Below are positions 23,371 to 30,048 of a stretch of 64,000 nucleotides of DNA, piece after piece. The stretch covers positions 1-64,000 of the forward strand of contig JADJXA010000014.1 in assembly GCA_016716065.1 (NCBI GenBank). The letters run 5' to 3'. Origin of the DNA: Candidatus Leptovillus gracilis. Lineage in GTDB: Bacteria > Chloroflexota > Anaerolineae > Promineifilales > Promineifilaceae. How positions within the stretch are numbered: position 1 is the stretch's first letter; every line of letters begins with the position of its first letter. The translations under genes and the position numbers were made by a program. The notes below the pieces were generated by a model. That model was given only the letters and a program-made list of their open reading frames with translations, was not told where the DNA came from and ran no database searches.

Positions 23371-25542
23371 ATGAGTGGAAACGTAACCAGATTAAACGCG
23401 ATTGCTGCGATCAACGGCTATGCGCCAATGAAGCAGCAGTTGAACTTTGCGGAGACGCCAACCCGCGAACTGTTCAACGCCAATGTATTCAGCACGGCCG
23501 TGATGAAAGATCGCCTGCCCAAACAAGTGTACAAATCGCTAATGCGTACCATCAACCAGGGCGAATCGTTAGACATCACTGTCGCCGATGTCGTCGCCAA
23601 CGCCATGAAAGATTGGGCCATCGAAAAAGGGGCAACCCATTACGCCCACGTCTTTTATCCGCTAACGGGCCTGACGGCCGAAAAACACGACAGCTTCCTC
23701 TCGCCCAATGGCGACGGCAGCGCCATCGTCGAATTTTCCGGCTACCAGCTTATTCAGGGCGAGCCAGATGGTTCCAGCTTCCCCACCGGCGGCATTCGCC
23801 CCACCTTCGAGGCGCGTGGTTACACCGCCTGGGACGTCACCAGTCCGGCTTACATTCTGGAAAACCCCAACGGCACAACCCTGTGCATCCCGACAGCCTT
23901 CGTCTCCTGGACGGGCGAGGCGTTGGACAAGAAAACCCCGGTTTTGCGTTCTAACCAGGCGCTGAACAAGCAGGCGCAGCGCATCCTGAAGCTGTTTGGG
24001 CATACGGATGGGGCGATGGTTTCGGCTACGGCCGGCCCGGAACAGGAATACTTTCTGATTGATCGCAACTTCTATTATGCCCGACCAGACCTGCTGACGG
24101 CCGGCCGCACCCTGTTCGGCGCACCCTCGCCCAAAGGCCAGGAATTTGAAGACCATTACTTTGGCGCGATTCCCGAACGCGTGCTTGGCTTTATGTTAGA
24201 AGCCGAGCGTGAATTGTATAAGTTGGGTGTGCCGGTGAAGACCCGGCATAATGAAGTAGCTCCCGGCCAGTTTGAAATCGCACCGGTGTATGAGAGCGCC
24301 AACGTTGCCACTGATCATCAACAAATCCTGATGACCACGCTGAAGCGCGTAGCGCCGAAATATGGCATGGTCTGTCTGACCCACGAGAAGCCCTTTGCTG
24401 GCGTTAATGGCTCTGGCAAACACGTCAATTACTCGTTGGGCAGCGACAGTGTGGGCAACCTGCTAGAGCCAGGTGAGACGCCGCACGACAATGCGCGTTT
24501 CCTGGTCTTTACGGTGGCTGTCATTCGGGCCATCAGCACCTATGCGTCGCTGCTGCGTTCGGTGGTGGCTTCGGCCGGCAATGATCATCGTCTGGGGGCC
24601 AATGAGGCGCCGCCGGCTATTATCTCCATCTTTCTGGGTGAGCAGCTCTCAGACATTTTTGCCCAGATTCGGGCAACCGGCAGCGCTACGTCTAGCAAAG
24701 AATCGGGGACGCTGCAATTGGGCGCAGATACACTGCCGCCCCTGCCGCTGCACGCCGGCGACCGTAACCGGACCAGCCCCTTTGCCTTCACCGGCAACAA
24801 GTTCGAGTTCCGGGCGGTGGGCGCGAATCAATCTATTGCCATGCCGATCACGGTATTGAATACCATTATCGCCGAATCATTGGATTACATGGCGACTCGT
24901 TTGGAAGCGGCGGAGGGTGATTTTAATACGGCCGTGCAAGTTCTGCTCAAAGAAATTTTAGACGAACACAGCGCCATTCTCTTCGATGGTGACGGTTATT
25001 CCGAAGCGTGGCACCGCGAAGCGGCGGCGCGCGGGCTGCCTAACCTGCGCACCACCGTGGACGCCCTGCCGTCTTTTGGCAGCCCGGAAGCAGTCGCCCT
25101 GTTTGAAAAATATGGCGTTTTGTCTCACCGGGAAGTGGAAAGCCGCCTGGACGTGAAGTTGGAGCAGTATGTAAAGGCGGTGACGTTGGAAGCTAAATTG
25201 ACCCTGGAAATCGGTCGTACCATGATCTGGCCGGCCGCCATTCGCCACCAGAGTCAACTGGCCCTCACCTGCGCCAATTTGAAGGCGGTAGGGTATGAGT
25301 TTGACACCAATACGTTGGACAAAGTGACCGATCTGGTGAAGTTGTTGCAAGACAGTCTGGATGAATTGGAAACGCTGACGGAGCATGAAGCGGATTCTAT
25401 CCTGGCTGAGGCGCAGTATGCCAGTGGCATCCTGGTTCCCCACATGGCGCGTGTCCGCAGCTATGCCGATAAGTTGGAGGGTCTGGTGGCCGACGATTTG
25501 TGGCCGCTGCCAACCTATCAGGAGATGCTGTTCATTAAATAG
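23371..25542 (+). CDS. glnN: Glutamine synthetase type III
   Basis: The enzyme makes glutamine from glutamate, ammonium and ATP. ATG 23371 has AAGGAG upstream, while the longer frame to 23269 has none. The 723-residue length is that of the GSIII family, not the 450-470 of GSI. Catalytic segments include AGPEQEYFLIDRNFYYARPD, the NEVAPGQFEIAPVYE segment and the nucleotide-binding KPFAGVNGSGKHVNYS, followed by a long helical C-terminal domain (about 560-723). It is preceded by amt and the unknown gene and ends at a strong terminator (25561-25606). No GSI gene is seen in the window. Confidence 0.93.
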   Translation: MSGNVTRLNAIAAINGYAPMKQQLNFAETPTRELFNANVFSTAVMKDRLPKQVYKSLMRTINQGESLDITVADVVANAMKDWAIEKGATHYAHVFYPLTGLTAEKHDSFLSPNGDGSAIVEFSGYQLIQGEPDGSSFPTGGIRPTFEARGYTAWDVTSPAYILENPNGTTLCIPTAFVSWTGEALDKKTPVLRSNQALNKQAQRILKLFGHTDGAMVSATAGPEQEYFLIDRNFYYARPDLLTAGRTLFGAPSPKGQEFEDHYFGAIPERVLGFMLEAERELYKLGVPVKTRHNEVAPGQFEIAPVYESANVATDHQQILMTTLKRVAPKYGMVCLTHEKPFAGVNGSGKHVNYSLGSDSVGNLLEPGETPHDNARFLVFTVAVIRAISTYASLLRSVVASAGNDHRLGANEAPPAIISIFLGEQLSDIFAQIRATGSATSSKESGTLQLGADTLPPLPLHAGDRNRTSPFAFTGNKFEFRAVGANQSIAMPITVLNTIIAESLDYMATRLEAAEGDFNTAVQVLLKEILDEHSAILFDGDGYSEAWHREAAARGLPNLRTTVDALPSFGSPEAVALFEKYGVLSHREVESRLDVKLEQYVKAVTLEAKLTLEIGRTMIWPAAIRHQSQLALTCANLKAVGYEFDTNTLDKVTDLVKLLQDSLDELETLTEHEADSILAEAQYASGILVPHMARVRSYADKLEGLVADDLWPLPTYQEMLFIK

Positions 25543-25560
25543 CTGTTTCCACTCACCTTA

Positions 25561-25606
25561 GGCAAATGCGCCCGCTTTGGCGAGCGTGGCGCATTTGCCA
25601 CTTTTT
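25561..25606 (+). terminator. Intrinsic terminator of glnN
   Basis: GGCAAATGCGCC (25561-25572) pairs perfectly with GGCGCATTTGCC (25588-25599), followed by ACTTTTT. It stands 18 bp after the glnN stop codon. Confidence 0.85.
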
Positions 25607-25638
25607 ATGAAGCGCCGGGAGCTGTGTTCGTCATGCGC

Positions 25639-25681
25639 GCAAAGATCGTGATCTGACATTTTTGTCACCCTGTCAGGTATA
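25639..25681 (+). repeat. Direct repeat flanking pdxS-pdxT, copy 1
   Basis: This segment contains CTGACA...TTGTCACC(C)TGTCA(G)GTATA and matches 27452-27493 over about 42 nt with few differences. It overlaps the last codon and stop of pdxT. On the plus strand it carries a CTGACA-19-TATAGT promoter-like arrangement pointing into the 3' end of pdxT in antisense. Confidence 0.75.
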
Positions 25682-26278
25682 GTTGATAGGGTGGGCAGCC
25701 ATTTCCAGAAAATATTGATGAAAGCGGGTATCGCCCGTGAGTTCGGGGTGAAAGGACGTAACGAGCCATTGGCCTTGTTGGGCGGCTACGGCCGTGCCAT
25801 CTTCTAACTGCGCCAACACTTGTGCCGTACCTTTGGCGGCCACCAACTTCGGCGCACGAATGAACACGGCCGGGAAAGGTTTCAGTTCCCCGTTGTTGAA
25901 AACAGGCACGTTTAAGTTTGCCTCAAAGCTGTCCACCTGGCGGCCAAAGGCGTTGCGGTCTACCAGAATGTCCATGATTGCCAGCAGGGGTTGGCCGTGA
26001 TTGGAACGGCCGTCACCAATCTCCTTAGCCATAAAAATCATCCCCGCGCACGTGCCCCACATCGCTTTTTTTGCCGCAAACGCGCGCAGTGGCTCCATTA
26101 AGCGATACAACGTCGCCAGTTTGCCAATGGTTGTGCTTTCGCCACCGGGGATGATCAGGCCATCCAGTCCTTCTATATCTTCTGGCAGCCGCACCTCCAC
26201 CGCTTCCACGCCCAATTCGCGCAAAATCTTCACATGCTCAATAAACGCGCCTTGCAGCGCGAGAACGCCTATCTTCAT
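25673..26278 (-). CDS. pdxT: Pyridoxal 5'-phosphate synthase, glutaminase subunit
   Basis: PdxT releases ammonia from glutamine and passes it to PdxS for synthesis of pyridoxal phosphate. The 201 residues have the class I glutamine amidotransferase triad: Cys77 in GTCAGM, and His/Glu in SFHPE near the C-terminus. The glutamine-binding GGESTT motif is at about 45-50. The length is normal. It follows pdxS by 73 bp and is probably co-transcribed from the pdxS promoter. Confidence 0.95.
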   Translation of the reverse strand: MKIGVLALQGAFIEHVKILRELGVEAVEVRLPEDIEGLDGLIIPGGESTTIGKLATLYRLMEPLRAFAAKKAMWGTCAGMIFMAKEIGDGRSNHGQPLLAIMDILVDRNAFGRQVDSFEANLNVPVFNNGELKPFPAVFIRAPKLVAAKGTAQVLAQLEDGTAVAAQQGQWLVTSFHPELTGDTRFHQYFLEMAAHPINYT

Positions 26279-26351
26279 CTAAAACAACCTGTTTGCCAGC
26301 GTTAGGAGATAGAAGAACTTTCCTCTATCTCCACACTCCATCTTTAGCTTG

Positions 26352-27263
26352 TTACCAGCCGCGCACGGCCAACTGCTCGCTTTCCGGCAGGCTGCTGACG
26401 TTAATGCCCACCATCGGCTCGCCCAGATTTTCGCTGACGCGGGCCAGAATTTCCGGGTTGTTGTAATGGGTGGTCGCCTCGACGATAGCGCGGGCGCGCG
26501 GCGCGGGGTCGGCGCTCTTGAAGATGCCGGAGCCGACAAAGACGCCATCCACGCCGATTTGCATCATCAGGGCGGCGTCGGCCGGGGTGGCAATGCCCCC
26601 GGCAGCAAAGTTAACCACCGGCAGGCGGCCCAATTCTTTTGTTTCTAGCACCAGGGCAAAGGGGGCGCCGATGCTTTTGGCGTAGGCCATCAGCTCTTCT
26701 TCAGGCATCAGCTGTAGGCGGCGAATTTCACCCAACACGGTGCGGGCGTGGCGCACGGCTTCTACCACGTCGCCGGTGCCGGCTTCGCCTTTGGTGCGAA
26801 TCATGGCCGCGCCTTCGCCGATACGCCGCAGCGCCTCGCCCAGGTTGCGGCAGCCACAGACAAAGGGCACCTTGAAGTTGTGCTTGTAGATGTGGTGTTC
26901 CTCGTCGGCCGGGGTGAGGACTTCGCTTTCGTCAATGTAATCCACACCGATGGCTTGCAAAATCTGCGCCTCGACAAAGTGACCGATGCGCGCCTTTGCC
27001 ATGACCGGAATGGTCACCGATTGGATGATCTCTTTGATCAGACCGGGGTCAGACATGCGCGCCACGCCACCCTGGGCGCGGATGTCGGCCGGAACGCGCT
27101 CCAGGGCCATCACGGCCACCGCGCCGGCTTCTTCGGCAATCACAGCCTGATCGGGCGTCACCACGTCCATGATGACGCCGCCTTTTAACATTTGCGCCAG
27201 ACCGGTTTTGACTTTGAAGCTGCCAACGCCGCTCTGTTCGTTTCGTCCATTTTTACTGCTCAT
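26352..27263 (-). CDS. pdxS: Pyridoxal 5'-phosphate synthase, lyase subunit
   Basis: PdxS condenses ribose 5-phosphate, glyceraldehyde 3-phosphate and ammonia to pyridoxal phosphate, the deoxyxylulose-independent route. The 303-residue protein is a (beta/alpha)8 barrel with the family signatures GGVIMDV near residue 29, the MAKARIGHF segment bearing a catalytic lysine, DESEVLTPAD, and the phosphate-binding GGIATPADAALMM and GVFVGSGIF segments. The start at ATG 27263 has TGGAGG upstream. A good promoter lies 73-101 bp upstream. Confidence 0.97.
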   Translation of the reverse strand: MSSKNGRNEQSGVGSFKVKTGLAQMLKGGVIMDVVTPDQAVIAEEAGAVAVMALERVPADIRAQGGVARMSDPGLIKEIIQSVTIPVMAKARIGHFVEAQILQAIGVDYIDESEVLTPADEEHHIYKHNFKVPFVCGCRNLGEALRRIGEGAAMIRTKGEAGTGDVVEAVRHARTVLGEIRRLQLMPEEELMAYAKSIGAPFALVLETKELGRLPVVNFAAGGIATPADAALMMQIGVDGVFVGSGIFKSADPAPRARAIVEATTHYNNPEILARVSENLGEPMVGINVSSLPESEQLAVRGW

Positions 27264-27335
27264 GTGAACCTCCAGTTTGTCAGCCGCGGAGCGCGATCTG
27301 CGCTGAGAGACGGCCGTTCATGTGACTTACTTTCG

Positions 27336-27364
27336 ATTGTAATGGGGCGGGAGGGGAAAAACAA
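27336..27364 (-). promoter_or_regulatory. Promoter of pdxS-pdxT
   Basis: On the minus strand TTGTTT (27359-27364) and TACAAT (27336-27341) are exactly 17 bp apart, in front of pdxS. Confidence 0.55.
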
Positions 27365-27451
27365 GAGGATTGGACCTGATGAAGTTCCATAAATCTGCAA
27401 ATAGATAAGTCCAATTTGAATAGAGCTTGCCTTTGTTTTATAGTTATACAC

Positions 27452-27493
27452 GCAAAGGTCATAATCTGACATTTTGTCACCTTGTCAAGTATA
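27452..27493 (+). repeat. Direct repeat flanking pdxS-pdxT, copy 2
   Basis: This is a copy of 25639-25681 with a few substitutions and a one-base length difference in the T-run. It includes the interrupted palindrome TGACA...TGTCA and a second TGTCA. Here it lies upstream of the VOC gene and coincides with its candidate promoter. Confidence 0.75.
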
Positions 27494-27495
27494 AC
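27466..27495 (+). promoter_or_regulatory. Candidate promoter of the VOC gene with internal palindrome
   Basis: CTGACA (27466-27471) and TATAAC (27490-27495) are 18 bp apart, 40 bp before ATG 27536. Two TGTCA half-sites lie in the spacer, so a repressor could bind between the promoter elements. Confidence 0.4.
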
Positions 27496-27535
27496 GTCAT
27501 TGGCAACAGACTCGCTTTGGCTAATGGAGGTCAAT

Positions 27536-28117
27536 ATGAAAAAGATTCAAACGCAGGGCGTGCATCACATCACGCTCATTGGCGCCGATCGGCAAACTTC
27601 GATTGATTTTTGGGAGGGGGTGTTGGGTATGCCGTTCATTTTTGAGCAGCCCAACCTGGATGCGCCGGAACAGAACCACCTGTATTTTGATCCGGGCGAC
27701 GGCCGTCTCATCACCATCTTCACCAATGAGCGCTGGCGGCCGGACCCCACGCCCAACCCGGAAGGGATTGGCAACCTGCACCACATCGCCTTCAACGTGT
27801 CGCGGGCAACCTATACCCAGGTGAAGAAGCGGCTCGATGAGCGGGGCGTGCCCAATTCTGGCGAAATTGATCGTGGTTTTATGTATTCCATTTACTTCCG
27901 TGATCCGTTGGGGCAGTTGTATGAACTGGCAAACTACAAATTCGACCCGCCGCCAGGCGTGACGCACGCTGAGGTGCTGCTGGAAGCCCATCAGCTGCGC
28001 GTGGCCGCCGGTGATTACAACATCGCCGATGAACACCTGGCCGATGCCCTGGAGGTTCTTACCCGACGCACCGCCCGCTCCCTATCGGAAGACCGCGAAC
28101 CGAAGAATCCATTTTAG
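27536..28117 (+). CDS. VOC-family protein (glyoxalase/ring-cleaving dioxygenase-like)
   Basis: ATG 27536 follows GGAGG at 5 nt. The 193-residue protein has two betaalphabetabetabeta modules of the vicinal oxygen chelate superfamily. Metal ligands are probably His in GVHHITL (residues 10-11), His in LHHIAFN (about 81-82) and Glu in GQLYELANY (about 135). The segment FIFEQPNLDAPEQNHLYFDPGDG resembles the DODA-type or PcpA/LinE-like extradiol dioxygenase branch. The substrate cannot be predicted. The C-terminal 40 residues are a helical extension. It ends 24 bp from the convergent methyltransferase gene. Confidence 0.8.
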   Translation: MKKIQTQGVHHITLIGADRQTSIDFWEGVLGMPFIFEQPNLDAPEQNHLYFDPGDGRLITIFTNERWRPDPTPNPEGIGNLHHIAFNVSRATYTQVKKRLDERGVPNSGEIDRGFMYSIYFRDPLGQLYELANYKFDPPPGVTHAEVLLEAHQLRVAAGDYNIADEHLADALEVLTRRTARSLSEDREPKNPF

Positions 28118-28140
28118 ACGGCCGTAACCCGGCAGCGCCG

Positions 28141-28869
28141 TTACCCTTGTTTTTGTAGGACCAACAAATGGGACAATCCCAGGAATGACAGCGGCGTCTT
28201 CTCGGCGGCGTAGAGCGTTTTTCTGATGCCTTTGCCCAGCCGTGGCAGTCTGTTTTCGATGTTGTCGTAGCCGCCAAAGATACGGCCGTGATGCACCACT
28301 TCCACCGGCAAACCAGCAAACAGCCTGATCAGCTTACCTTTCGTGTACGTGCGCACGTGTGGCGCAAGTTTGTTCCGCCACACGTCCGGCAGATAATTCA
28401 CCAGGGGGATGTTGCCGAATTTGTAGCTGCCTTGCCAGTAGATGCCGTGCTGCTCCACCGGATACCAACGATTGGGACAGAAGAGGAGGATACGGCCGTT
28501 TCCCTTCACCACCCGCACCATTTCCGCGGCATAGGCGGCATCATCGGCCACATGTTCAATCACTTCATTGCTGAACACAAAATCGAACACGTTGTCGGCA
28601 AAAGGGAGCGTTTCGCCGACCCCCTGGATGATAGCAACGGCCGTTGGCAGTGCCTTCTGCGCCCGGTCAAGTTCTAATTCCAGGCCAAAACGATGCGGTG
28701 AATAGGCGGCAAAGGCGGACAGGTACGTACCCAGGCCACAGCCATTATCCAAAATGACCGCGTCCTCCAAATCCACCCAGCGCCGGATCATTGCCAGCCG
28801 CCGGTCCTGGCCGGAGCGCCACATATAACCCGGTTCGCCGCGCAAAGCAGCTTTGTCGGAATGCGCCAA
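28141..28869 (-). CDS. SAM-dependent methyltransferase
   Basis: This is a class I methyltransferase of about 242 residues. Motif I is LDNGCGLGTYL, followed by an acidic residue at the end of the second strand (GLELELD), then GVGETLPFADNVFDFVFSNEVIEHV, typical of Methyltransf_11 enzymes acting on small molecules or lipids. The start is a TTG (28869 or 28872) after AAGGAG, overlapping the stop of the PIN-like gene before it. No substrate-specific feature is seen. It is likely the last gene of a short operon udg - PIN-like - methyltransferase. Confidence 0.8.
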   Translation of the reverse strand: MAHSDKAALRGEPGYMWRSGQDRRLAMIRRWVDLEDAVILDNGCGLGTYLSAFAAYSPHRFGLELELDRAQKALPTAVAIIQGVGETLPFADNVFDFVFSNEVIEHVADDAAYAAEMVRVVKGNGRILLFCPNRWYPVEQHGIYWQGSYKFGNIPLVNYLPDVWRNKLAPHVRTYTKGKLIRLFAGLPVEVVHHGRIFGGYDNIENRLPRLGKGIRKTLYAAEKTPLSFLGLSHLLVLQKQG

Positions 28870-28872
28870 CAA

Positions 28873-29235
28873 TTATCTCCTTAAGGCCAGGAACTCGCCT
28901 GGCGTCGTCACCTGATAAGCGTCGGTTTTGAGTTCGCGCAAGAAGTGGCGATTGTCGGAGACCAAATAGCCAACACCCATCCATTCGGCAAACGCGCCAA
29001 TAAACGCATCCGCTTTGGCCGGTAAACCCAGGGTAGTGTATTTCAATACCAGGGGTGAAGGGACTGGTTCTTCGACGACAAAGGCGAAGGTCGGCGAGGA
29101 AAAAAGTCGGTAAAAGCCTTTGATGTATTCAGTTTGGGTCAAGTTCCGGGTGACTTCTTGGGCGATAAGACGAGGGATAACCAGGGAAACGGCCGATCTC
29201 ACCAGGTCAAATCTGGAAATCACCGTGATCGTCAT
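28873..29235 (-). CDS. PIN-like domain protein with atypical N-terminus
   Basis: From ATG 29235 (GGTGG seven nt upstream) the protein has 120 residues. The C-terminal half is PIN-like: LPAKADAFIGAFAEWMGVGYLVSDNRHFLREL, then a VTTPGEFL end, with two acidic positions (Asp in KADAF and in SDNRHF) where PIN ribonucleases bind metal. The usual first-strand Asp of DTNVL type is missing; the first strand reads TITVISRFDLV. It may be an inactive or divergent PIN protein. No antitoxin-like small gene is next to it. A longer frame to 29310 would add 25 residues but would lack a ribosome site. Confidence 0.55.
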   Translation of the reverse strand: MTITVISRFDLVRSAVSLVIPRLIAQEVTRNLTQTEYIKGFYRLFSSPTFAFVVEEPVPSPLVLKYTTLGLPAKADAFIGAFAEWMGVGYLVSDNRHFLRELKTDAYQVTTPGEFLALRR

Positions 29236-29310
29236 GGTTTTACCACCCATCTTGCGTACAAATCGAACGAACCATACGGAAAGTGCAACCCAAGCCTTAT
29301 CTGCGAGCAA

Positions 29311-29946
29311 TCACCAACCCTGGGCCGACCTCAACTCATCGTATTTGCGACGTACTTCCTTCATGTCTTTCCAGGTGAGGGCCTTAGGGCCGTCGGGGGT
29401 GCGGACGGGGTTGCGCAGCAGGTAAGAGGGATGGAAGATGGGGATGACGTGACGGCCGTTCCACGCCCGCCACTCGCCCCTCAACTTTGTAATGCCCGTC
29501 AGTCCCAACAGCGACTGCGTCGCCACATTGCCCGTCAGCAAGATGATTTTGGGGTCCACCAGACGGATGATCTCCAGCAAATACGGCTTGTAAAACTCGA
29601 TTTCCTCAGTGGTGGGCTTGCGAAAACTTTTGCCATCTTCGCCGGGGGGCAGCCGAAACACAGAATTGCTGATAAACACATCCTGCTCCGGGTCGAATTG
29701 GGCCGCCTGCAAAATCTGGTCCAACAACTGCCCGGCCCGGCCAACAAACGGCTTGCCCACCTTGTTTTCTTCCGGCCCTGGCGCTTCGCCCACAATCATG
29801 ATCTTGGCCTGGGGGTTGCCGCGACAAATGACGACGTTGGTCCCGGCGTTTGCCAGTGGGTCGTCGGTCATTTGCATCATCGCCACGACTAGTTCGTCTA
29901 GCGAGGTGTAATAGTGGGGTCTTTCCTCAAACAGTCCAACCTGCAT
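29311..29946 (-). CDS. Uracil-DNA glycosylase family 4-like protein lacking cluster cysteines
   Basis: The enzyme family removes uracil from DNA. The 211-residue protein has the catalytic GEAPGPEE motif, GKPFVGRAGQLLD, and the HPSYLLRNP motif, all typical of family 4. Family 4 enzymes have four Cys binding a [4Fe-4S] cluster. Here the expected positions read TDDPLANAGTNVV and NSVFRLPPGEDGKSFRKPTTEEI, and the whole protein contains only one Cys (about residue 41). So the fold is probably held without a cluster. The protein has otherwise normal length and active-site motifs. It appears to lead a short operon. Confidence 0.85.
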   Translation of the reverse strand: MQVGLFEERPHYYTSLDELVVAMMQMTDDPLANAGTNVVICRGNPQAKIMIVGEAPGPEENKVGKPFVGRAGQLLDQILQAAQFDPEQDVFISNSVFRLPPGEDGKSFRKPTTEEIEFYKPYLLEIIRLVDPKIILLTGNVATQSLLGLTGITKLRGEWRAWNGRHVIPIFHPSYLLRNPVRTPDGPKALTWKDMKEVRRKYDELRSAQGW

Positions 29947-29972
29947 AGGACACTCCTACGTAGTCAGTAATC

Positions 29973-30037
29973 AGTGTTCAGTAGGCAGTGTTCAGTAAGC
30001 AGTAAGTGCAAACTATAACAAACGTTCACTGAACACT
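29973..30037. repeat. AGTGTTCAGT direct and inverted repeats
   Basis: AGTGTTCAGT occurs at 29973-29982 and 29987-29996, and its reverse complement ACTGAACACT at 30028-30037. The result is a hairpin with alternative pairing between glyQS and the udg-like gene. Such CAGT-rich tracts look like low-complexity intergenic repeats. Confidence 0.7.
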
Positions 30038-30048
30038 GAACATTACTC

